Positions 42,601 through 54,318 of a DNA stretch of 64,000 nucleotides are shown here, one piece after another. The first letter of the stretch is position 1, and every line of letters starts with the position of its first letter. Both the position numbers and the translations under genes were made by a program. Location of the stretch: contig NW_024067680.1 in NCBI RefSeq assembly GCF_009389715.1, positions 1,178,001 to 1,242,000 on the forward strand, written 5' to 3'. The stretch is from Phoenix dactylifera. Lineage: Eukaryota > Streptophyta > Magnoliopsida > Arecales > Arecaceae. A model generated the notes under the pieces. The model searched no databases. It was not told the DNA's origin and was given only the letters and a program-made list of their open reading frames with translations.

Positions 42601-44974
42601 ATGATTCTAAATGGATGGACGGTAATCTCAGGAAGTATGGCAATGAAACCTGGGCACTGCGGGGCATCATCATACAACTCTTCTTTTACACGCTTTGCTC
42701 GGCCGCCCTTGTTTTCTACTTGTCCAAAAGCAAACTTCTCTTGTCAACCTTCTCAAGTAATTGGAGTCTTGCCCTCCAGAGGTATGCACATAATGCTGGC
42801 TTACGTATATTTATTGTATTAAAGTTTATTGTATATAAGGGAACTTAAAATCTGTGCAGAGGTTTGCCAAATTGCATCCCAATCATTTATCATCTATATG
42901 ATACTAGCGTTGGTGGAGAAATAAGGGGCTGTTTAGTTGCCTGCCTTTCGAGGTGCAGCTATAACTAGAAATGCAGCATTTGAATTTGCAAGTTTCTGTG
43001 TGGCTTGTATCAGAAAATTGCAGCTGCGGTTCCGTGTCTGGTTGTTATTGTGGAGAAGGTGTGATCACCCTAGAACGGATATGGTAAGATTACCTCCACT
43101 GATATTATTATATCATACTATCACATTATATTAATACTGCAGTATATTATATTATGTAATTTATAATATAATATAGTATAATACAACATTGTAATATAAC
43201 ATATAAGATAACTTAAGATAATACAATATAATATAATATACTATGATAGTGCATTATCTTATTTAATTAATGATATAATACTATAAACTCCTATAATTAT
43301 TGTATTATTTTGTTCTAATAACTAAATTAATATTGATAATGTAATATTTTATAGTAATTGTTATCATAGTATAGTAATAATAATATTATATTTACATGCC
43401 TTTGTGTTGTAATTATAACACTATATGATATTACTATATTAATTATTATTTTACCATATATAATCTGTTACAATAAGAATTATACATATCATGATTTTTT
43501 TTATATTAGAATAATCATAATATTGTTATCATATGATTATTAGGGAGAAAGGGAGGCAATGTAGCTCTTTAAGGCTGCAACTAGAGCCCCCATCTTGGGA
43601 TGCGGCCATTTTTGGTTGCATCCATGGATGCAGCAAAAGAGCCTCGGTATGCAATTCAACTGCCTGTATCCAGTGCAGTTGCAAGCAACCAAACACCTGC
43701 ATCCGTCCGCTTGCATCTAGGATGCAGCATCTAAGGCCTAGATGCAGGCAACCAAACAAGTGTTTCAACACTGCATGATCTCCAATATTGTAAGAAAGAT
43801 AGGAAGGGGTTTGCTTAATTCACTAGAGTATTTATGTGCTATTCAGTAAAATCCATAGCTCGAAAGTGGTTTAGGAATGACATCTAAGCATCTCTTCATG
43901 CAAATTTAATGTCTCTTTAATGCAACTTAACTGAAGATACTACAGTTTTGTTGAACACCAGGGTTGCTACAGTATCCTGACTGCAAAGACACTGCCTAAG
44001 CAATTGGCTTTTAAGTTGATCAAGATGACTGCTGCCGTTGCTGTTGAATGATAAAATTTCACTGGTCTATATTGCTTAGCATATATAATTGCATTTCTTT
44101 TGGTTTAGGAGTCACCTTCTTGGAAATAGCAGAAGTCTTTAGGTAGTGCTGGGGAGGTAAAAGATTTTCTGATTATCTGAAACAGTAGAGAGGGTCTCAG
44201 GTTATATTTGCAATCCACTGAGCAATTGACACTATCGATGAGGCTTATCTCAGGTTCTAATTTCATATACGTTGCATATATCATGGTAGTCAAGTGGTTT
44301 GACAGTGTTGATTTTGAGTGGCAGGATGGATCACTGCACACCTCTCAAGCACCTCAGCATCCCTTCTCAGAGGAGATTATGGCAGCCTTGCAGATATGGT
44401 GCCAGATTTGGCCACACGATTGGCTAAGTGGCCTAGAAATCGGATGGTTCCTAGAGCATCGAAGGATGTTCCATACAGCTTCCGCTACCCTCCGATGACC
44501 AAAAAGCCGAGGTGGTGGTGGAGGACCTTGGCCTGCATTCCCTACCTAATGCCTCTTCACGAGACCTGGATGTATGCAGAGACTGCATATCATCTTCACC
44601 CTTTCTTGGAGGACTTTGAGTACCTCACCTACCCCTTCCTTGGGTTCATAGGCAGTCTGCCAAGCTGGTCTTTAATGGCCTATTTCTTTGTAGCCTACCT
44701 TGGGGTGGTGAGGAGGAAGGAGTGGCCGCACTTCTTCCGCTTCCATGTTGTGATGGGGATGCTGCTCGAGATCGCCCTCCAGGTCATTGGGACTGTGAGC
44801 CGTTGGATGCCACTTGCTGTGTACTGGGGCAAAATTGGGATGCATTTCTGGACTGCCGTGGTGTTTGCGTACCTGTTCACAGTGCTTGAGTGCATGCGCT
44901 GTGCACTTGGAGGCATGTATGCAGACGTCCCATTTGTCTCTGATGCCGCATATATTCAGATTCCATATGATTAA
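42601..44974 (+). CDS. TIC20-I: Protein TIC20-I, chloroplast inner-envelope translocon
   Basis: A core subunit of the TIC translocon at the chloroplast inner envelope, needed for import of nuclear-encoded plastid proteins. Two coding exons, 42601-42781 and 44325-44974, join phase 1 to 1 through a 1.5 kb GT-AG intron to give 276 aa (Arabidopsis TIC20-I is 274). Residues 1 to about 103 form a Ser/Arg-rich transit peptide starting MILNGWTVISGSMAM. The conserved region begins RASKDVPYSFRYPPMTKKP and continues through PYLMPLHETWMYAETAYHLH, four predicted hydrophobic helices and the invariant end DAAYIQIPYD. The last 170 residues are nearly family consensus. The ATG at 42601 follows a plausible acceptor (CTATTAAG near 42588), so a leader intron is likely. 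AATAAA near 45207 could serve polyadenylation. The intron carries a transposon-like insert (42927-43760). Confidence 0.95.
42927..43760. mobile_element. hAT-like element inside the TIC20-I intron
   Basis: The left end CTGTTTAGTTGCCTGCC and the reverse complement of the right end (CTTGTTTGGTTGCCTGC) are inverted repeats with few mismatches. Subterminal GGTTGC/GCAACC motifs recur (for example AAGCAACCAAACACCTGC near 43684), as in hAT subterminal regions. The centre (43090-43520) is very AT-rich with many short palindromes. No transposase and no certain target duplication. Confidence 0.55.
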
Positions 44975-44984
44975 GAACTGTTGT

Positions 44985-47974
44985 ATCTTCTTGTATTCTT
45001 TATACTATAGAATGGTGGTTTCTTCTTGGAAAACTCTTTTTAGAGGGAACTGGAATTTATGGTTTTGTCATTACATTTTGTACAGGAAACCAGGAATCTT
45101 TCTTTGTTTGTTGGCTGTGTCATTGTGTGTTATATTTTGAGGAATTGGTTTTTGATTCATGGTTTGTTGCCATACTCTGCAGAGAAACCCAGTAGACTCG
45201 AATGTGGAATAAATGAGAAGGGTTAGCTACATACTTCAGTGTTACAAACAACACCAGGTTCTCTCTGCAGCCATTTAAACATGGATCAGGGCATCTATGA
45301 ATAATCCTTTCTCGAAGTCAGAGGCTTTTATATATGACCAAAGCACCAAGCTATGCTCAACCTTGATCAGTAGCTTTGATTTGATGGGACACCCTTCTTT
45401 ATCATCAGAGAATGCCAGTACTTCAGGCAAACATGCCTCAAGTGCTGCATTACAATTTTATTTAAGCTTAACTCTTGGAGTTTGAACAAATGAATAATAA
45501 AAACTACGGAGTTACAAACTAGTTCTGCAGATATTTATTAGTTACAATCTAAAATTTTTTGTTAGAAAGCTTGGGTAAATTTGTAATGCTTTTTGTTATG
45601 TTTTAGTCGGAATTTGAAATTTGCAGATCATAATATCGAATAAATTATTCTAATATGGAAAGCTGTATTATCCAATATATTGAGCATTAATATTTTGTTT
45701 TTTCTTTATATACTTTTAGCATATGAAGTATTGTGCCCGTAGTTCAAATTATTGGACATTGTAATGGTTGTGGTCTCGGAGTGAAAATGGACTAGAAAAT
45801 ATATGTCCAAATCTATTTCAATATCCAAATATATTTAGATATGGATACAAATTCAGCATTTGATCAATATTCATGTCCGGTAACAAATGGGTTGGGTTAA
45901 TTCGTGACCTGACCGAACCGACCTATTTAGACTCGACACAACCCATTCTTGAAGATTTGTGGGGCAAGTCAGGTTTCAAATATTAAACCCGTTCTACATT
46001 TTCAGTTAAGTCTTGGTCTTACAAATTTGACCCGACCGACCCGACCCAATCCAAATTGGCCCAAAAAAAAAGTATTCCAAGCCATTTCTTCCTTTTCTCT
46101 GATAAGAAAAAATTGCTTAAATTAATCTCACTACATTAAGAAGAAAAGGCTAGCTGTTAAGGTTATTAATCTCTTAAAGTATACTATAGTTCTAGATAAA
46201 CATTAGTTCAATCAGAATTAAGACCAAAATTCTTTCATTAAATCTTGTTAATAAACAAGTGTATAACTAGACCAAAATTGGACCCGACCAGGTATTGAAT
46301 ATTTTGGATCAGATTTGGGTCATACAAAAACCTCAATTGGATCCAAACAATCTATTGAGTCTAAAATAATTGTCATGAACCCAACTTGATCTAACCTGAT
46401 CATTACTAGATTGGGTTTTAGTCCAATATCAAGACATGTACATGAAATAGGATTGAGTCAGGGTCATGCATGCCCTAGTCCCGACCCGATTCATAAGCAG
46501 CCCTATTTTCGGTGATTTGCTGGTCCAAGGTGGAAAAGCAAGTTGATGGCAAAGTGAAGGGGTTGTGCGGCATGCCATCAGTTTGTCATCGGCATCCAGA
46601 GAAAATGATACTAGATTCGGGTGCCTTAAAACTTCAAGGACTTTTAGAAAATAGTATGCTAAATAGATTAATTACAACTATTGCAAACTATTATGGAAGC
46701 AACAAATATCAAGGATAAAAGTAGATTTCAGTCTACCAAAAGATTCCCTTTTTTTTAAGTATAAATTCTATCTTTCCTTTTCACCTACTCTTGGGTGGTT
46801 ACCCATCTTGGGCAGTTTTGCCCACTAACCCACTCTCTTCTAACTCACTATTTACCATTTTCTAACTGGCTAAGTTTCAAATGCTCAAAACTTGAAGCTT
46901 TCCTGCCTTTATACATGCCTTCATTGGCCCGTGAGTCTATATTTCCCAGCTTAGGTTGGATTCAAGTTTTCCCAGAATCATCAGCGTAAGGCCGATTTCT
47001 TTGGTGTTATTCAACCGTCAATTTATTTATTTTTTAATCGCCGCATCAATTCAAGGTAAGATTGTCGATTGGTCTGATTAATCTACCATGTGGCATATGT
47101 ACAAAATGTGATGCAAACAAGTCCTAATATTTATATACTGAAAAAAAAGATATAAATATAGATAGACAATTACTTAGTCGGTATTTATATAGCTTTAATA
47201 AACTTTAAATAAAAATAAGAGATAATATCAATGCCTTTAACTTAATTTACCTTCCATTAAGTGGTCTACTTGATTTTTTGGCTCGTAAAATTTAGCTATC
47301 TTATTCATATCTGTATTTATATTTATATTGTTTCTATCCAATTTATCTATATCCATTTAAAATAATTATGGATTTGAATTTTAGCATTGAAGTGCTATCC
47401 ACATTATACTAAATATAAATATAAATATGAATATACTAATATATGATCTATTTTCGGACATATTATAGGCACTAACTTGTCGATTAGAATAATATTTTTT
47501 AAAATTAGTTGATTCAAAATAATAAAATTTATTTGTGAGCAATGATATAAGCAGATAGTGCTGTTCTTTAGTTGTTGCTATAATAACCAATAATGACTAT
47601 TATTGTACTCTTCCTCTAAAAAGGGGCAAGTAGACTAGGTAATGCCTACATTGGGTAGAATGGCACATGATGATCATTTTTTAATACTAAACTATGGTTT
47701 TTGAGGGGCGTTTGAAGAAATAAAGTGTTAGGAACATTGGAATGGGCTTGCTCTTTTTCAAAACATAATCGAGTGACTTAGTTCATAAAATAGATAATTG
47801 TGACACTCATTGTGTTTGGATTGGGCACGGGTCAAGTCAGTATCCAATTTTCTTAGCGGGTTGCAGTACTTAGCAAACTTAATTTCTTTATGCTTGCAAA
47901 ATGATTCATTAATGACATAAATTCAAAATATTTTTAATAAATTTTATAGAATTCAGAACAGCCCAGTGTCAATG
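44985..47974. other. Intergenic region downstream of TIC20-I
   Basis: 44975-45220 is probably TIC20-I 3' UTR. 45880-46500 contains repeated GACCCGACC/GGGTTGGGTT motifs on both strands (ending CCCGACCCGATTCATAAGC), a pattern typical of degraded plant transposon edges. The remainder is AT-rich with no recognisable gene. Confidence 0.55.
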
Positions 47975-50328
47975 TGTTAGGAACCCGCCCATGCCGCAGA
48001 AAATTCAAAAAATTCAGATGGCAGCGGAATCGACATAAGCGGGATCGACGTTCATCGCATGAACGTTGTTTCATGAACCGTTCGTAGTTAGATAAGGATT
48101 AAAAACTTTTAAACTAATTTGAAGATCAGATCTTCACCTTGTGCGGGTAGATGATCACCGCAAATCTGAGTTCGTGGTTTTAGGAAGAGGGTTCGCTTGA
48201 AGCCGTTCACGTGTCCGGCCTCTACGGGTATCCACACGAAGCAGAGATCCGATCAAAGCTCTCTAGTCTTCCCGGGGTGCTAGCTCCCTTGCAAAGACTT
48301 CTTTTGATGGCTGATCTTCTCTCTTTCTTTCAACTCTTGAATGTGCTTGAAAGGAGGAAGAAGAAGGAGGAATAGAGGAAGAGGAACAAAGGCCCTGCAG
48401 CCTTTCTTTTCTTCCCTGCGTTGGATGAAGCAAAGGAGGAGGGAGGAGGCCGCCAAGCTTCTTTTTCTTCCTCTTCTTGCTTGCGGCTGAACCAAGGAAA
48501 GGGAGAGGGGTGGCCACGGCTTGGAGGAAGAGGGATTCAACTTGATTAGGGCGCCGGCCCCTTTGCTCCCTTTTTATAGCCATCTAGGGCTCCTACAATT
48601 TAGGAGCCCAGAGTTATTTCCTAAGAGGGGGCGCCGGCCCCCTCTCTTCACCCCGCACCACATGGAAAGGGGAGGGGCGTACGCCCCTCCTCATGGTAAA
48701 CCCTAATCCACATTAAGTAGGGTTTGGAATGCCCTAATGTGGTCAAGCCCTAATCTAATTAGGCTTAGCCCAAGGGTGAACCAATTTGGATCCAATCTAG
48801 GTAAGTCCTAATCCAATTAGAACTTAAATCAATTTTGACTCAATTGAACTCTTCAATCCTAATCCAATTAGGAGTCTTATTGATTCATTAGATTAATAAT
48901 TAATTGTGACTTAAGAAACCCTAATCCAAATTAGGACATATTTAATTTTAGTCCTAATCCAATTAGGACTCTAATTTGAATCCGAAGTCCTAATCCGATT
49001 AGGACTCTAGGAATCCTACTCCAAGTAGGAATCCAATTTTAATTCAAAACTCCTAATCTAATTAGGATTGTAGGAATCCTATTCCAAGTAGGAATCCCAG
49101 TCCTACTCCAACTAGGATTCCCAGTCCTAATCCAATTAGGATTCTAGGAATCCTACTCGAAGTAGGATTTGTGTTTAAGTCCAATTAATTAATTCCCTTT
49201 GTTCCTTCTTCAACTGAATATCAATCGAATTGATTACTTGTGATTCCTAATCACGATTCAACCATCGGATCGGTCAATACTTCTAGTGTGTGTGACCCCA
49301 TAGGTTCTATTCTGACTGGTAGTGAGATATATTGCGATCTCTATCACAATATCATTGAAAACTTCTTTCAATGGGTTGGAACGATTCCAACTCTACTCAT
49401 TAGGGTTTATCGATCATCGAGATAATCCCTGTGAGTCCCACTATCCACCAGTGACACCTAGCAGCATGTAGTGGCTACCCAGTAGAATAGAATGATGAAC
49501 CTCTAGGTGCAGTTATCGTGTGATACAGTCCTATTATCGTGGATCCCTACAGTCCGGAGGTCATGGATAACTCGTCAAACCCCTTCGTCTGTCATATGTC
49601 AAGATTTATTCGACTCGAGTTCGATAGTGGAAAACTCTTTCTCCACTTTATATTACTGCCCTGGCCAAGGTCTTAGAACTCAGTCTAACAAATCACATAG
49701 GATCACTCCTCTTCTATCAAGGTCGATAGATTCCATGTAAGTGCATACCCTACTCCTACAGTGAACTTAATGCAGCCAATCTACACTACAAGGACCGATA
49801 TGACTAGAGACAATGTATACGTGTAGTCAAACTACAATAACCTCACTGTGAGTAGCTGAAGCACCGCAGGTCAAAGGACCAGTCATACTACTGCAACATC
49901 AAGCAAGTCACTGACGAGTGGATAGACATCCAAGTGACTTCTTGTCTTGGTCACGCTCAGTACCCTTGTTCTGTAACAAGCACCTGCACTATCATTTCAG
50001 TGTCGCCACACTGTGGACTCGAGTCTCGTCCATCCATAAGGAAAGTAATGTGTGCACTGATCTCATCGGATCGATCACCGCCCTCGTGATGATCCATCGA
50101 TCAGGAGCATTCAAAAATTAATCACCAATGATACATGGCTCAAATTCTCAACTCTTGAGAATATGCATCATCATCTTATTAATTCCTTGGACGATTCATA
50201 GACACATAAACAATATGAACGAAAAAGATGCCTTTTATTTATTCAATAATAATAAAGTCAAATACAAATTATGTCCCAGAATTAATAATGTGTCAGCCAA
50301 AATTGGCTTCTAGGGCATACATCTAACA
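47975..50328 (-). repeat. 3' LTR of the copia element
   Basis: 2354 bp, colinear with 55878-58234. It carries the same TATA box (48571-48580 on the minus strand) and palindrome array (48705-49170). The outermost bases (47981-48010) are the most diverged part. Confidence 0.95.
48705..49170. repeat. Array of about 13 short palindromes inside the LTR
   Basis: Units such as TCCTAATCCAATTAGGA, GTCCTAATCCGATTAGGAC, ATCCTACTCCAAGTAGGAAT and TCCTATTCCAAGTAGGA recur at irregular spacing. Each is nearly self-complementary with a 3-5 base loop. The same array is present in the other LTR (about 56605-57080). Confidence 0.9.
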
Positions 50329-50340
50329 ATCTCCCACTTG
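50329..50340 (-). other. Polypurine tract
   Basis: On the minus strand AAGTGGGAGAT abuts the 3' LTR start TGTTAG. This is the plus-strand primer of reverse transcription and confirms element orientation. Confidence 0.85.
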
Positions 50341-50342
50341 CA

Positions 50343-51416
50343 CTAAAGCCAATCAGTCATATATCTTAGTCCCATCTTCTCAAGGTGGGCTTCAGTCTTT
50401 TGCTGACTTAGCTGTTTAGTGAATGGGTCTGCCACGTTGTTCGCGGAGTCTACTCTCTGCACTTCGACATACTTCTTCTCAACATAGTCGCGTATGAGAT
50501 GGAAGCGCCGCTCTATGTGCTTGGACTTCTGATGAGACCTTGGCTCCTTAGCAAGAGCTATGGCGCCATTATTATCGCAGTAGAGTGTTATGGCATCTGA
50601 TGACATTACATCCAATTCCGCAATGAATTTCTTGAACCAGAAGCCTTCCTTAGCAGCTTCAGAGGCGGCGATGTATTCAGCTTCCATAGTAGAATCAGCA
50701 ATGATCGGTTGTTTAGAACTCTTCCAATTCACCGTACCACCATTGCACAAGAACACATATCCAGATGTTGACTTCCTATCATCGACATCAGTCATGAAGT
50801 CTGAATCTGTGTACCCTTCTACCTTTAACTCTGATGATCCTCCAAAGACTAAGAATAAATCTTTAGTTCTTCTCAAGTACTTAAGAATATTCTTCACCGC
50901 TGTCCAGTGTTCTTCACCTGGATTCGACTGATATCTGCTTGTGACACTCACAGCAAGAGCTATATCAGGTCGTGTACATAGCATGGCATACATGAGGCTC
51001 CCTATTGCCGATGCATAAGGGATCTTGCTCATGCGTTGAATCTCTTCAGATGTGTTGGGGCACATCTTCTTGGAGAGATGAATTCCATGTCTTAGGGGTA
51101 AGAGACCCCTTTTAGAGTTTTCCATGCTGAACCTTTTCAGCACTTCCTCTATGTACATCTTCTGTGATAGGCCAAGCATCCTTTTAGATCTATCTCTATA
51201 GACCTTAATTCCCAAAATATAGGATGCTTCCCCAAGGTCTTTCATGGAGAATTCTTTTGACAACCAGACCTTGACCGAGGTTAGCATGAGAATATCATTT
51301 CCTATCAGGAGGATGTCGTCCATGTACAGTACGAGAAATACGACAGCGCTCCCACTAACCTTTTTGTAAACACACGGTTCCTCTTCGTTTTTGATAAAAT
51401 CAAACGTTTTGATTGC
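50343..51416 (-). pseudogene. pol: copia reverse transcriptase C-terminal half and RNase H
   Basis: Continues the polyprotein in the shifted frame. The RT catalytic motif reads YMDDILL (most plant copia elements have YVDD), followed by KDLGEASYILGIKV and the RNase H domain with DSDF, STMEAEYIAASEAAKE and LYCDNNGAIALAKEP. It ends in a normal stop just before the polypurine tract, so the 3' part is otherwise complete. Confidence 0.92.
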
Positions 51417-51417
51417 G

Positions 51418-52878
51418 TCATTGAAAACGAGTGCTCCATCTCCGAGATGCTTGCTTTAGTCCGTAGATGGACCTTTGCAGCTTGCAGACCTTGTGATCTC
51501 CATCACTGGAAGTGAAACCCAAAGGCTGTTTCATATAGATGTTTTCATCAAGATATCCATTTAGGAAAGTTGTTTTCACATCCATCTGCCAGATTTCATA
51601 ATCATGAAATGCTGCAATGGCAAGCAATGTTCGGATGGATTTCAGCATGGCTACAGGTGAAAAGGTCTCCAGATAGTCAATGCCCTTGCGTTGACTATAC
51701 CCTTTCGCCACAAGCCTTGCCATATAGGTCTCTACCTCTCCATCCGAACCTATCTTCCTTTTGTAGATCCATTTGCATCCAATAGGTACAATACCTTCTG
51801 GTGGATCTACTAAGGTCCAGACTTGGTTGGAATGCATGGAGTCTAACTCTGACTTCATAGCTTCCAACCATTTCTCGGAATCGATATCAGATATCGCCTC
51901 GTCGTAGGTTTTGGGATCCTGCGTGTGATCCTCGGTATCCCTATCTCCCACTAGGAACATTTCCTCGGTATTCTCTTCTAGTATACCTAAGTATCTATCG
52001 GGAGGATGGGAGACCCTACTTGATCTACGAGGTGGTTGAGGGACATCGTGTACTGGCTCTGTATTAATGGGTTCGATAGGATTCATGACTCGTTGCTTTT
52101 CAGAGACTTTCTCTTCAAGCTCAATTTTCCTCCCACTGCCTCTATCAAGGATAAACTGGTTTTCCAAGAAGATGGCATGACGGCTCACAAACACATTGTG
52201 ATCCTCTGAGACGTAAAAATTGTATCCTAATGACTCTTTAGGATATCCTATAAAACGAGCACTTATGGTCCTAGCCTCTAGTTTGTCTGCCTGTAGTCTC
52301 TTGACGTGGGCCGGACATCCCCAAATCTTGAGATGACCAAGATTTGGTTTCTTACCATGCCATATCTCATACGGTGTGGTAGGAACGGATTTAGAGGGAA
52401 CTCTATTAAGTAGATATACTGCGGTAAGTAAGGCATCTCCCCAAAGAAACATAGGTAAATCAGTGAAGCTCATCATGGACCTGACCATATCCAATAGGGT
52501 CCGATTCCTCCTCTCTGACACTCCGTTGAGTTGAGGTGTACCCGGAGGTGTCCACTGTGAGACTATGCCGTTTTCCTTGAGATAGTCCCGGAATTGCCCA
52601 CTAAGGTATTCTCCTCCTCGATCTGATCGAAGTGCCTTAAGAAGTTTTCCAGTTTGTTTTTCTACTTCATTCTTGAACTCTTTGAACTTTTCAAAAGATT
52701 CAGACTTGTGTCTCATAAGATACACATACCCATACCGTGAATAATCATCGGTAAAGGTAATGAAGTACGAATAACGTCCCCTGGCTAGCACATCGAATGG
52801 GCCACATACATCTGTATGTACTAGGGTAAGTATTTCAGTGGTCCTCTCCCCATGTCCTACAAAGGGCAATCTAGCCAT
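51418..52878 (-). pseudogene. pol: copia integrase core and reverse transcriptase N-terminal half
   Basis: Same frame as the gag part, two codons past the TAA at 52885. Integrase DDE residues lie in [17 protein letters not shown] and [14 protein letters not shown]. The IN C-terminal region and the RVT_2 start (WKLVD-like [18 protein letters not shown], then [20 protein letters not shown] and [15 protein letters not shown]) follow. The frame ends prematurely at 51418 because of a one-base shift in a T run near 51422. Confidence 0.92.
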
Positions 52879-52884
52879 TTTTTC

Positions 52885-54318
52885 TTAAAGACAGGACTCG
52901 CAAACTGGATATGACTCGGAAGTCAATGAGCCGAGAAGCCCATTTTTATCCATTTTGTTCATCCTATCCTCTCCAATATGGCCAAGTCTGAGGTGCCACA
53001 AATATTTTTGGTTTATCTCATCTCTGGATCTTTTGGATCCTTTGGCACTCACTTCTTGCTCAGAAACATTTATAGATACATCCATATGCAAATGATAGAG
53101 ACTGTCAATCATAAAACCACGTGCAACTATTTTATTTCTGAAATAAATAGAACAACAGTCTTTGTCAAAAGTAAAAACATTACCTTCCTGTGCTAGACAT
53201 GAAACAGAAATCAAATTTCTGCTAGCAGCAGGTACATAATAGCAGTCTCTAAGCAATAAACTAAAACCAGACGGTAGTCGCAGATGGTAGGTGCCCACAG
53301 CCACAGCAGCAACTTTTGCCCCGTTGCCAACCCTAAGGGTTACCGCACCTTCCGCCAGCCTTCTACTTTCCTTTAGATCCTGCATGGTAGTGCACAAATG
53401 AGCACTAGAACCAGAATCTATAACCCAACTAGAAGTACAAGAAACCGTTAGATTAGTTTCAATTATGAGCAAGTCTATACCTTCTGAAGGTGTGTCACCT
53501 TTCTTATTCTTCAGGCTCTCGAGGTATGAAGGACAGTTTCTCTTCCAGTGGCCGTCGACATTGCAGTGGAAACATTTTCCTTTGTCGTTAGCCTTTTTCT
53601 TTTGAACTTCCTTCTTTGGCTTTTTGTCTTTCTTCTGCTTCTTAGCAGGCTTCTTTTTCTTCCAAGTAGACTTTCTCTTGGAACCAGAAGTCAACTCAGC
53701 AGCAAGGACATTGCCTCTTGAACCTTTCAAGGCTCTCTCAGCAGTTACCAACATATTTATCAGTTCAGTCTTAGTGCATTCAATCTTATTCATGTGGTAG
53801 TTTACTATAAACTGACCAAATGAATCAGGAAGGGATTGAAGGATCAGATCAACTTGCAATTCCTTGTGCATGTTCATACCGAGCTTCTCAAGCTCCTCTA
53901 GGTCCTTGATCATAGTCAGACCGTGATCATGAACGGACTGCCCCTCGCGCATCTTTGCTTTGAAGAGCCTCTTGGACACTTCAAAATGAGCTGTGCGACT
54001 CTGCTCACCATACAACTCTTGCAGGTGTGCCAGTATGTCCCTAGCAGTCTTCATATTTTCATGCTGGCATTGTAGTTCATTGGACATGGATGCCATGATA
54101 TAGCACTTGACCCTAGTGTCATCGTCTGTCCACTTCTCATGCGTCGTACGCTGATCAGCGGTCGGACGTGTTGGTAATGCGGGGATGTTATTGTCGAGCA
54201 CATAGCCTATTTTCTCGCAGTTCAAAACAATTTTGAGGTTTCTTAGCCAGTCCTTGTAATTTGTACCGGTCAATCAGTTGGTCTCAAGAATACGGGTCAA
54301 AGGGTTTGAGGCTGACAT
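52885..54318 (-). pseudogene. gag: copia gag-protease-integrase N-terminus (interrupted)
   Basis: The ATG at 54318 (MSASNPLTRILETN) is followed by an in-frame TGA at codon 15 (54274-54276). The frame then stays open to a TAA at 52885-52887. It contains the copia Gag domain (NYKDWLRNLKIVLN), a basic KKKPAKKQKKDKK stretch, a zinc knuckle CFHCNVDGHWKRNC, the aspartic protease motif WVIDSGSSAHLC, and the HHCC zinc domain of integrase (HLRLGHIGEDRMNKM ... CESC). The TGA and TAA are consistent with decay of a formerly single polyprotein. Confidence 0.92.

Noticed and set aside
48263..48583. Open frame of 106 codons in the LTR (minus strand), with a near copy at 56186-56488 in the other LTR
   Set aside because: It lies just downstream of the LTR TATA box and is rich in low-complexity Lys/Ser/Pro. 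The two copies differ by frameshifts, so there is no sign of protein-level conservation.
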